Assembly: GCA_037446575.1 (NCBI GenBank)
Contig: JBBIII010000050.1
Location: 1 to 19,488, forward strand
Length of the DNA stretch: 19,488 nucleotides
DNA from: JBBIII01 sp037446575
Lineage (GTDB): Bacteria > Bacteroidota > Ignavibacteria > UBA10030
Reading direction: 5' to 3'
Of this stretch, positions 8,653 to 15,572 are shown piece after piece. The first letter of the stretch is position 1; every line of letters starts with the position of its first letter. A program made the translations under genes and the position numbers. The notes below the pieces were generated by a model. The model did not search any database and was not told the DNA's origin. It worked only from the letters and a program-made list of their open reading frames with translations.

Positions 8653-10068
8653 ATGGAGCAAATAATTTCTTTTATAGAGACGAATAGCGACCGTTATTTA
8701 TCTGAATTAAAAGAATTACTTGCCATTCCAAGCGTCAGTTCTCAAACAGAACGAAAGCCGGATATACTTAAGGCGGCTAATTGGTTAGAAAGTCACTTAA
8801 CAAACATCGGTATGCAGAATGCACAGATTTTAGAAACCGAGGGACATCCTGTTGTATATGCCGATTGGCTCAACGCTGTTGACAAACCCACAATTCTTAT
8901 CTATGGTCATTATGATGTTCAACCGGAAGACCCTGTAGATTTGTGGAAGTCGCCGCCGTTTGAAGCCACTGTTCGTGATGGTAATTTATACGCTCGCGGC
9001 TCGGCTGATGATAAAGGGCAAATTTTTATCCACTTGAAAGCTATAGAAGCTTTTTTGAAAAACACCGGCTCATTGCCTGTGAATATAAAAATAATATTTG
9101 AAGGCGAAGAAGAGATCGGCAGTGCGCATCTTGGCAAATTTGTATCTGAGCATAAAGATTTGCTGAGAGCGGATATAATTCTGATTTCAGATTCCGGAAT
9201 GTTTGCAAAAGGGATTCCCTCTGTAACTTATGCGCTCCGCGGATTGGCATATATGGAAATTGAAGTTACCGGCGCAAATACCGACTTGCACTCCGGTTCA
9301 TTTGGGGGCTCGATTCATAACCCGATACAAGCTCTTACCGAGATGATATCTTCTTTACACGATAAGGACGGCCGCATTACAGTAAAGGGAATGTACGACG
9401 ACGTGCGTCCGTTGACTAAAGCTGAGCGAGCCGCGTTTAAGAAACTTCCTTGGAATGATAAAAGATATGCAAAATCGCTAAACATAAAACAGTTGTATGG
9501 TGAGAAAGGTTATTCAACACTTGAACGATTATGGGCGCGTCCTACGCTTGAATGCAACGGTATTTGGGGCGGTTATACTGGAGAAGGCGCTAAAACTGTT
9601 TTACCAGCAAAAGCATTTGCAAAAATTTCGATGCGTCTTGTGCCGGATCAATCTTCATCTAAAATTGCTAAACTTTTCGAAAAGCATCTGAAGTCAATTG
9701 CGCCGAAAACTGTTACTGTTAAAGTTAAAAACTTGCACGGCGGCGAACCAGCGATAACACCTATTGATAGCCCAGGCGTTCAAACAGCAATAGTTGCATT
9801 GGAAAAAGGATTTGGAAAAAAGCCGCTCTACCAAAGAGAGGGCGGTTCGATTCCAATCGTTGTAGAATTCAAAAAATTACTTGGCATAGATTCAGTGCTA
9901 CTGGGATTTGGTCTGCCCGACGAAAATGCGCATGCTCCAAACGAATTTTTAAATCTCGATAACTTCTTTAACGGAATAAAAACAGCGGCATACTATTATA
10001 ATGAATTTTCGGAAATTTGGAAGAGTAGTTTGAAAAAGTCAATTTATAAAAGTGCAAATAAAAAGTGA
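8653..10068 (+). CDS. M20 family metallodipeptidase
   Basis: This 471-residue protein belongs to the M20 metallopeptidase family, in the branch with carnosinase-like and Cys-Gly dipeptidases. These cytoplasmic enzymes cut dipeptides using two metal ions. The metal-site motifs are complete: GHYDVQPEDP at 85-94 with H86 and D88, GSADDKG at 116-122, the EGEEEIGS block at 150-157 with the expected catalytic glutamate, and ISDSG at 178-182. The dimerisation-domain motif DLHSGSFGGSIHNP begins at 211, and GLPDENAHAPNE near the C-terminus supplies the last histidine. AAAGG lies seven bases before the ATG. A promoter-like pair at 8577-8605 suggests its own transcript. Peptide breakdown would fit with the CstA-type transporter upstream, but they are not linked in an operon, so that connection is speculative. 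Exact substrate is unknown. Confidence 0.92.
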   Translation: MEQIISFIETNSDRYLSELKELLAIPSVSSQTERKPDILKAANWLESHLTNIGMQNAQILETEGHPVVYADWLNAVDKPTILIYGHYDVQPEDPVDLWKSPPFEATVRDGNLYARGSADDKGQIFIHLKAIEAFLKNTGSLPVNIKIIFEGEEEIGSAHLGKFVSEHKDLLRADIILISDSGMFAKGIPSVTYALRGLAYMEIEVTGANTDLHSGSFGGSIHNPIQALTEMISSLHDKDGRITVKGMYDDVRPLTKAERAAFKKLPWNDKRYAKSLNIKQLYGEKGYSTLERLWARPTLECNGIWGGYTGEGAKTVLPAKAFAKISMRLVPDQSSSKIAKLFEKHLKSIAPKTVTVKVKNLHGGEPAITPIDSPGVQTAIVALEKGFGKKPLYQREGGSIPIVVEFKKLLGIDSVLLGFGLPDENAHAPNEFLNLDNFFNGIKTAAYYYNEFSEIWKSSLKKSIYKSANKK

Positions 10069-10077
10069 AAAGTTGCG

Positions 10078-10108
10078 AATAAGAATTAAGAAGTTAGAAG
10101 TATTTAAG
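10078..10108. repeat. AATTAAG-type short-period degenerate repeat
   Basis: The spacer before the adenosyltransferase gene carries loosely repeated AAG-TTA units. The 13-mer AATAAGAATTAAG at 10078-10090 recurs exactly at 14602-14614, in the spacer between nuoB and hicB. The two sites are about 4.5 kb apart and otherwise unrelated, so this looks like a dispersed, degenerate intergenic repeat rather than a conserved operator. Confidence 0.45.
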
Positions 10109-10136
10109 CGGGGTGTATTTTAGAGGTTGTGTTTAA

Positions 10137-10688
10137 ATGAAGATTTATACTAAGACAGGGGATGCAGGTGATACATCGTTATTGGGTGGAACGCTAGTGC
10201 CAAAAAGTTCTATAAGGATTGATGTATGCGGAACAATTGATGAATTGAACGCACAAATAGGCGTAATACGCTCTTTTAAACCTCAGCTTGAGATAGACGA
10301 GATTTTAGAAAAAATCCAAAGTCAATTATTTATTTTAGGAACCGATCTTTCAGCGCCTTTAGATGTCCCTTTATCTGATGTACAACGAATTAAACAATCG
10401 GATGTTCAATTATTAGAAAAAATAATTGATAGATTGGAGAATCAGTTAGAGACTTTAACAACGTTTATATATCCTTGCGGAACGCAGGTAAGCGCTCAAT
10501 TGCATGTTGCACGCGGAGTTTGCCGTCGGGCAGAGCGTTTAGTTGATGCTTTAGGCAGAAAAGAAAAAATCAGCCCAATTCCATTAATATTTCTGAACAG
10601 ATTAGCGGATCTATTATTTGTTTTAGCTCGATATGCGAATAAACTTTCTGGAATTAGTGATATTAAATGGGATTCTACTGAATTATAA
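10137..10688 (+). CDS. pduO: PduO-type cob(I)alamin adenosyltransferase
   Basis: This 183-residue cytoplasmic enzyme transfers the adenosyl group of ATP to cob(I)alamin, making coenzyme B12 (adenosylcobalamin). The ATP-binding signature TKTGDAGDTSLLGG is at 5-18. The GTIDELNAQIG block at 32-42 matches the usual aYGtvDELN motif, with Cys31 replacing the common Tyr. ARGVCRRAER at 125-134 and NRLADLLFVLAR at 154-165 complete the trimeric PduO fold. The symbol denotes the family only; there is no propanediol-utilisation operon here and no other B12 gene in the window. The ribosome binding site is weak: AGAGG at 10122-10126, ten bases before the ATG. It follows the dipeptidase by 68 bases and may share its transcript. 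Its presence implies some adenosylcobalamin-dependent enzyme encoded elsewhere. Confidence 0.93.
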   Translation: MKIYTKTGDAGDTSLLGGTLVPKSSIRIDVCGTIDELNAQIGVIRSFKPQLEIDEILEKIQSQLFILGTDLSAPLDVPLSDVQRIKQSDVQLLEKIIDRLENQLETLTTFIYPCGTQVSAQLHVARGVCRRAERLVDALGRKEKISPIPLIFLNRLADLLFVLARYANKLSGISDIKWDSTEL

Positions 10689-10812
10689 TCATGTATTTTA
10701 ATAAAATGAGTTTTAAAAATGGTTGCATTTAATTTTGACTTATTCTAAATTCTTTCAAGCAATGTCTGTAGCAATTTTTTTAAAGGTTATTTAGGAAGGT
10801 AATTGTTATACG

Positions 10813-13485
10813 ATGTCTACGCCACTATCAGTTTTACTGCTTGAAGACGACCCATCTTCAATCCGATTGTTTCATCGGAAAATGCAAACTGCGCCGGTTG
10901 AAATAGTTGTTAAAGATGTTCGCAACCGCGAGGGATTTATGCGCGAACTCGAAACTCCAAGTTTTGATTGTATCATAATTGATTATACTTTGCCCGATAT
11001 AACAGGCATAGAGGCGTTAAAACTAGTGAAGGAAATGACCTCCGGAGTTCCAACAATAATTTACACAGGGTCGGTTGGCGAGGAAAAAGCAGTTGAGTGC
11101 ATGAAAGAAGGGGCGGCTGAGTTCCTTCTAAAATCTAATAGCGTTCGGCTTGTGCCAGCTATTCTTTCTGTAGTAAATCAAAGGCGAGAGTATGAAGCGC
11201 GTCTCCGTGCCGAAGAGGCGCAGCGTGAAAGCGAAATGCGCTTTCGTACGCTTGCAGAAACAAGCAGCGCTATTATTACTATATATCAAAACAATCAGTT
11301 AGTATTTATAAATTCTTTTGCCGAAGAAATTACCGGCTACACTATAGAAGAATTAAAACAAATAAATCATCTGGATATTATTCATCCAGACTTCAAGGAA
11401 GTTATTCGTCAAAGAGGAATAGCAAGGGAAAATGGAGAGATTGTTCCCACAAGGTACGAATTTAAAATTGTCAGGAAAGATGGGGGAGAGCGGTGGCTTG
11501 ACTTCGCTTTTGGCACGATAAATTACAGAGATGGGAATGCCACGCTCGGTATCGGTTTCGATATAACAGCACGTAGAAAAGCTGAAGAAAAAATTCAAGC
11601 ATCTGAACAAAGATACCGGACGATGTTCGAAGCGAATCCAAATCCTATGTGGGTTTTCGACACAGATTCTCATTGTTTCTTAGCGGTTAATGATGCGGCT
11701 GTTGAGCATTACGGTTATACTAAGGATGAGTTTCTTCAAATGACAATTAAAGACATTATCCCGCCAGAAGATAAGCGATCTTTGGATGAACATTTAAAGG
11801 AAATTGAAAAACCGAACAGTATAAATACTTGTACATCTTGCAAGCATCTGAAGAAAGACGGCGGGATAATTGAAGTCGACGCTATTTCGCATGCTCTGGA
11901 ATTTGACGGACACAATGCAAGAATGATATTAGCAATAGATGTAACCGAACGTAGGCGAGCAGAAGCGGCGCTTCGGGAATCAGAAGCTAACTATAGAAGC
12001 TTATTCGAAAGCGCGAAAGATATTATATTTACTCTTTCATTAGATGGGAAAATTACTTCTGTCAATCAAACTTTTGAAATATCTACCGGTTGGACAAAAG
12101 AGGAATGGATAGGAAGACGCGTAATTGAAATTTTACCGCCAGAAGAACATGAAAAGTTAAAAGAAGCTTTCCATAGAATATACAGTGGAGGTCCTTCTTA
12201 CTTTCGTGAATACAAAGTTATAAAGAAAAATGGTGATTATTTAATTGGCGAAAGCCGTCTAACACTGCAAATTAGAGACGGAGAGAAAGTAGGTTTTTTG
12301 GGAGTTCTACGTGATGTAACAACACAAAAAAAACTCGAAGATCAAATTCAACAAACTCAAAAAATGGAAAGTATTGGTAAGCTCGCTGGTGGAATAGCGC
12401 ACGATTTTAATAATATAATGGGGATTGTATATGGTTATCTTTCATTAGCCGAACAGCATATAGAAGATCCTGAAAAAGTAAAACAAGATATTGAATTAAT
12501 TCGCACTGCTTCAGACCGAGGAACATCTTTAGTTAAACAACTTTTAACGTTTGCGCGAAAATCTTCTGTAGTTATTGAACTTATAGATGTAAACACATTA
12601 ATAAAAGACCTTGTGCCTATGCTAACCGCAACATTCCCAAAAACAATTGATATTTCATCGGAATTGCACAAGTCATTACCTCTAATAATGGCTGATAAGA
12701 ATCAACTAAACCAAGCGTTATTAAATATTGCCGTAAATGCACGCGATGCTATGCTAAAAGGAGGAACGCTGTATGTGAAAACAGATGTGGTCTCAAGTGC
12801 TATGTTAAAATCTAGAATTCCATATATCGTAGACGGAATCTATGTTCAAATCTCGATAACTGATACAGGATGCGGCATGAGTGAAATTACAAAAATGAAA
12901 GCATTCGAGCCATTCTTTACAACAAAAGCAAAGGGTAAAGGAACGGGACTTGGTTTAGCGGTCGTTTATGGAATAATTGGAAGCCATAATGGTTTTGTGG
13001 ATATAGAAAGTGAAATTGACAGGGGAACCACAGTGCATTTATTTCTTCCTACGTCTTCGATGAAGAAAGAAGAAAGCGCTTCAATTAGTGAGTTGGTAGA
13101 AATAAGAGGCGGCACCGAAACGATTTTAATTGTTGAAGATGAAGAACCTTTAAGAATGTTTTTAAAAGTTCTTTTAGAGGGAAAAGGATATAAAACGATA
13201 GAAGCTTCGAATGGCGTGGATGCGTTTAATAATTTTGTTAAAAACAAGGAAAGAATTGCTCTCATAGTTTCGGATTTTGGTATGCCCAAATTAGGTGGTT
13301 ATGAACTTTTGAAGAAGGTTTTTGAAGTCGATAAAAAAGTAAAAATTATTTTAACAAGTGGTTTTATCACTCCTGAAGAAAAGTCGGAAATTTATAAATC
13401 AGGCGCTAAAGATATTATAATGAAACCATACACTGGCGATGAATTATTAAAACGAATTAGAACTATACTTGATGAAAATAATTAA
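10813..13485 (+). CDS. Soluble REC-PAS-PAS-PAS-kinase-REC hybrid histidine kinase
   Basis: This 890-residue protein has no membrane segment, so it is probably cytoplasmic. An N-terminal receiver spans about 5-125 (E11/D12/D13, phosphoacceptor D57, T85, K107). Three PAS domains follow at about 140-255, 265-382 and 390-506, then the H-box GGIAHDFNN with H530. ATPase motifs are NIAVNARDAM at 638-647, DTGCGM at 684-689, FEPFFTTK and GKGTGLGL at 708-715. A second receiver occupies about 770-888 (D776, phosphoacceptor D821, T848, K871). With receivers at both ends, the kinase can be controlled by an upstream phosphodonor and can pass phosphate to its own C-terminal receiver. PAS2 contains CTSC at 340-343, an unusual Cys pair. 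AGGAAGG at 10792-10798 is rather far from the ATG; no alternative in-frame start is better. The gene lies just before the nuo operon, but a functional link is unproven. Confidence 0.93.
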   Translation: MSTPLSVLLLEDDPSSIRLFHRKMQTAPVEIVVKDVRNREGFMRELETPSFDCIIIDYTLPDITGIEALKLVKEMTSGVPTIIYTGSVGEEKAVECMKEGAAEFLLKSNSVRLVPAILSVVNQRREYEARLRAEEAQRESEMRFRTLAETSSAIITIYQNNQLVFINSFAEEITGYTIEELKQINHLDIIHPDFKEVIRQRGIARENGEIVPTRYEFKIVRKDGGERWLDFAFGTINYRDGNATLGIGFDITARRKAEEKIQASEQRYRTMFEANPNPMWVFDTDSHCFLAVNDAAVEHYGYTKDEFLQMTIKDIIPPEDKRSLDEHLKEIEKPNSINTCTSCKHLKKDGGIIEVDAISHALEFDGHNARMILAIDVTERRRAEAALRESEANYRSLFESAKDIIFTLSLDGKITSVNQTFEISTGWTKEEWIGRRVIEILPPEEHEKLKEAFHRIYSGGPSYFREYKVIKKNGDYLIGESRLTLQIRDGEKVGFLGVLRDVTTQKKLEDQIQQTQKMESIGKLAGGIAHDFNNIMGIVYGYLSLAEQHIEDPEKVKQDIELIRTASDRGTSLVKQLLTFARKSSVVIELIDVNTLIKDLVPMLTATFPKTIDISSELHKSLPLIMADKNQLNQALLNIAVNARDAMLKGGTLYVKTDVVSSAMLKSRIPYIVDGIYVQISITDTGCGMSEITKMKAFEPFFTTKAKGKGTGLGLAVVYGIIGSHNGFVDIESEIDRGTTVHLFLPTSSMKKEESASISELVEIRGGTETILIVEDEEPLRMFLKVLLEGKGYKTIEASNGVDAFNNFVKNKERIALIVSDFGMPKLGGYELLKKVFEVDKKVKIILTSGFITPEEKSEIYKSGAKDIIMKPYTGDELLKRIRTILDENN

Positions 13486-13570
13486 TTTGCAATCGAAAAA
13501 AATATATCATGCGCCATTCTCATCTTTTCTTGAAGGAACTTTACATTTCCATTCAATTTGAGTTGTTTTC

Positions 13571-13599
13571 TTGACATAAGTGCAAGTTTCCTTTATATT
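13571..13599 (+). promoter_or_regulatory. Strong sigma70-type promoter of the nuo operon
   Basis: TTGACA at 13571-13576 is a perfect -35, and TATATT at 13594-13599 matches the -10 consensus at five of six positions. The 17-base spacer is optimal. The start point would be near 13607, leaving a leader of about 47 bases before nuoA. This is the best promoter match noticed in the window and would drive nuoA onward, including the embedded hicBA pair. Confidence 0.75.
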
Positions 13600-13653
13600 G
13601 AACGCCAAAAGATACGTTAGGTTTTTCGATAATGGAGAACGTGGTATTGGTTT

Positions 13654-14076
13654 ATGTTGACGGAATTTGGTAAAGCCCTCATTTTTATTCTTCTCGGTGT
13701 CATTTTCGTAGCTCTTGGACTTGTTGCTGCATGGATTTTTCGACCGCGCCGCGCTTATCCAGCAAAAAATGCTACTTACGAATGCGGTGAAGTTCCGGTC
13801 GGCAGCGCTTGGATTCGATTGAATGTGAGATTCTATGTCATAGCGCTTGTATTTCTAATTTTCGATGTAGAAGTTGTTCTACTTTTTCCATGGGCGCTTA
13901 TATATAGAGAGCTTGGTTTGTTCGGATTCATCGAGATGGTAGTTTTTCTTGTTATCCTTTTTGTCGGTTATGCTTATGTATGGGTTAAAGGGGATCTTGA
14001 TTGGGATAAACCAAAACCTGAAATTCCAGTGTTTAAGAGAAATTTGATTGAAAGTCAGAAGGTTGATGGCGCCTAA
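13654..14076 (+). CDS. nuoA: NADH-quinone oxidoreductase (complex I) subunit A
   Basis: NuoA is a small membrane subunit of complex I that sits beside NuoH and helps form the quinone-site end of the proton-pumping arm. The 140-residue product has three hydrophobic helices (about 8-29, 60-82 and 88-110). The family signature TYECGEVPVGSAW is at 41-53, and FDVEVVLLFPWA at 70-81 carries the conserved acidic D71 and E73. The tail after residue 112 is charged and somewhat long. The start gives the typical MLTEFGK N-terminus; GGAG at 13634-13637 is 16 bases away, further than usual, and no in-frame alternative exists before an upstream stop. It is the first gene behind the strong promoter, and nuoB begins 25 bases after its stop. 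Confidence 0.96.
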   Translation: MLTEFGKALIFILLGVIFVALGLVAAWIFRPRRAYPAKNATYECGEVPVGSAWIRLNVRFYVIALVFLIFDVEVVLLFPWALIYRELGLFGFIEMVVFLVILFVGYAYVWVKGDLDWDKPKPEIPVFKRNLIESQKVDGA

Positions 14077-14101
14077 GCCAAATAACTTGGAGTAATTAAG
14101 A

Positions 14102-14587
14102 TTGGGATTATTAGATAAGCAATTTGAAAATGGGAATGTATTTGTAACGACCCTAGATAATCTGTTGAATTGGGCACGACTTTCATCGCTGTGGCAAATG
14201 CAATTTGGTATTGCCTGCTGTGCGATTGAAATGATGGCGGCATCGGCGTCTAACTTCGATATTATGCGCTTTGGCATACTTCCGCGCGCAACTCCGCGTC
14301 AAGTTGATGTAATGTTTGTTGCAGGAACTGTAACAATTAAAATGGCGTCCCGAATCAAACGTCTTTACGATCAAATGTCGGAACCTCGTTATGTAATCTC
14401 AATGGGCAGTTGTGCAAATTGCGGCGGTCCATATTGGGAACACGGTTATCATGTTCTAAAAGGAGTTGATAGAGTAATTCCGGTTGATGTATATATTCCC
14501 GGTTGCCCCCCTCGCCCGGAAGCTTTGTTAGAAGGAATTATGAAACTTCAAGAAAAAGTCAGGAAAGAAAGCTTGGTTAAAAAATGA
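14102..14587 (+). CDS. nuoB: NADH-quinone oxidoreductase (complex I) subunit B
   Basis: NuoB carries the terminal iron-sulfur cluster N2, which hands electrons to quinone. The 161-residue protein has all four expected ligands: the tandem C39-C40 in FGIACCAIEMM, C104 in GSCANCGG and C135 in PGCPPRP. Translation most likely starts at TTG (14102), giving the family-typical MGLLDKQFENGN beginning, with GGAG nine bases upstream. In most nuo operons nuoC follows directly. Here a HicB-HicA cassette and a repeat-bearing spacer intervene, placing nuoC about 505 bases away. The subunit itself shows no sign of damage. Confidence 0.97.
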   Translation: MGLLDKQFENGNVFVTTLDNLLNWARLSSLWQMQFGIACCAIEMMAASASNFDIMRFGILPRATPRQVDVMFVAGTVTIKMASRIKRLYDQMSEPRYVISMGSCANCGGPYWEHGYHVLKGVDRVIPVDVYIPGCPPRPEALLEGIMKLQEKVRKESLVKK

Positions 14588-14595
14588 GCATAAAC

Positions 14596-14628
14596 AGAGG
14601 AAATAAGAATTAAGTATTAGGAGTTCTT
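14596..14628. repeat. AATTAAG-type repeat before hicB
   Basis: The 41-base spacer between nuoB and hicB includes AATAAGAATTAAG (14602-14614), identical to 10078-10090, followed by a degenerate TATTAGGAGTT unit that also supplies the hicB ribosome binding site. It may be a remnant of the junction where the toxin-antitoxin pair entered the operon. Confidence 0.4.
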
Positions 14629-14862
14629 ATGACAATGTATCAATTTACTGTGGTTATAGAGCCAGATGAAAAGGGTTTTCATGCCTTTGTTCCTTTATTA
14701 CCTGGCTGTCATTCGTTTGGGTCGACAATAGATGAAGCGCGCACACAAATTGCTGAAGCCATTGAATTGCATATAGAAGCAATGAAAGTAGATGGTGAAG
14801 TAATTCCTGTTGAACAAGAACCGACATTAATAACGAGATTATCGGTGCCGGTGGCGGCATGA
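14629..14862 (+). CDS. hicB: HicB-family antitoxin (short form)
   Basis: HicB antitoxins bind and neutralise the HicA mRNA-cleaving toxin. This 77-residue protein has the compact HicB N-terminal fold: a YQFTVVIEPDEKGFHAFVP strand region at 4-22, LPGCHSFGSTIDEA at 24-37 and a helix, TQIAEAIELHIEAM, at about 39-52. The sequence stops after that, so the C-terminal helix-turn-helix or ribbon-helix-helix domain of longer HicB proteins is absent. It therefore probably cannot repress its own promoter by direct DNA binding. AGGAG at 14619-14623, five bases upstream, is a strong ribosome binding site; a second ATG two codons in is possible. Its last codons overlap hicA by ATGA. The antitoxin-first order is reversed relative to E. 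coli hicAB. It sits inside the nuo operon on the same strand. Confidence 0.88.
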   Translation: MTMYQFTVVIEPDEKGFHAFVPLLPGCHSFGSTIDEARTQIAEAIELHIEAMKVDGEVIPVEQEPTLITRLSVPVAA

Positions 14863-15092
14863 GCGAGCGTTTACCCAGAATTAATTGTTTAGAGTTAGTT
14901 CAGGTACTCAAGAAAGCAGGATTTGAAGAACAAAGACAAAAAGGAAGTCACTTAACTCTAAAAAATAAATTAAATGGAAAGCGTGCAACGGTTCCAGTGC
15001 ATAAAGGACGCGAAGTACCTATCGGAACTTTAAAAGCAATTTTACGAGATGCAAATATAAGTACTGAACAATTAAAAGATCTTTTAAAATAA
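14859..15092 (+). CDS. hicA: HicA-family mRNA interferase toxin
   Basis: HicA toxins are small double-stranded-RNA-binding-fold ribonucleases that cleave mRNA and stall growth when free of HicB. The 77-residue product is full length for the family. It has KKAGFEEQRQKGSHLTL at 18-34 with the catalytic histidine H31 in GSH, VPVHKGREVPIGTLKAILR at 45-63 and a C-terminal helix with ANISTEQL. All the features expected for activity are present, so it is not an obvious pseudogene. The start overlaps the hicB stop as ATGA, indicating coupled translation and a balanced supply of both partners. Its TAA stop at 15090-15092 is followed with no gap by the nuoC ATG. Intact toxin plus antitoxin suggests a working type II module carried on the respiratory operon transcript. 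Confidence 0.9.
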   Translation: MSERLPRINCLELVQVLKKAGFEEQRQKGSHLTLKNKLNGKRATVPVHKGREVPIGTLKAILRDANISTEQLKDLLK

Positions 15093-15569
15093 ATGACACC
15101 TCAAGAAATTTTAGACATACTAAAAACTAAATTCGGTGAAGCAATTGTAGAATCAAAGCAGGATGTTCAGCAACCCTGGATTTGCATTACGCCAGATAAA
15201 ACAAAAGAAATCTGTTTATTCTTGCGCGATGAAGCTTCCCTTCAATTCGATTACCTTTCCTGTTTAAGCGGTATGGATTACGGCAATGGGAATTTTGGTG
15301 TTGTATATCATCTTTTCTCGATGGTTCACAAACATAAAATTGTTATAAAAACTTTTTGTGCAAAAGATAATTTACAGGTTCATTCTGTCAGTTCAGTGTG
15401 GGGAACCGCAAACTGGCACGAACGCGAAGCATTTGATCTTTTCGGAATTATTTTCGATGAGCATCCTGATCCTCGCAGGATTTTATTACCCGATGATTGG
15501 GAAGGAAATCCGCTTCGCAAAGATTACAAAGTTCAAGAATTCTATCACGGAATGAGGGTCCCCGAGTAA
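15093..15569 (+). CDS. nuoC: NADH-quinone oxidoreductase (complex I) subunit C
   Basis: NuoC is the 30-kDa-type peripheral subunit that helps hold NuoD and NuoB in the connecting arm. The 158-residue protein is separate from NuoD, not fused as in E. coli. Its signature spans about 109-145: HEREAFDLFGIIFDEHP, then RRILLPDDWEGNPLRKDY. The ATG directly follows the hicA stop (TAAATG) and no Shine-Dalgarno-like sequence is obvious in the preceding bases, so initiation may depend on ribosomes finishing hicA. nuoD begins three bases after its stop. Nothing in the protein is damaged. Its start is the feature most affected by the toxin-antitoxin insertion. Confidence 0.96.
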   Translation: MTPQEILDILKTKFGEAIVESKQDVQQPWICITPDKTKEICLFLRDEASLQFDYLSCLSGMDYGNGNFGVVYHLFSMVHKHKIVIKTFCAKDNLQVHSVSSVWGTANWHEREAFDLFGIIFDEHPDPRRILLPDDWEGNPLRKDYKVQEFYHGMRVPE

Positions 15570-15572
15570 CCT

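Noticed and set aside
10723..10751. TTGCAT and TAAATT as a promoter of the soluble hybrid kinase gene
   Set aside because: Spacing is 17 bases, but the hexamers match the consensus at only three and four positions, not better than background in AT-rich DNA.
15358..15555. Open frame in another reading frame inside nuoC
   Set aside because: It is fully covered by nuoC, which has complete family motifs.
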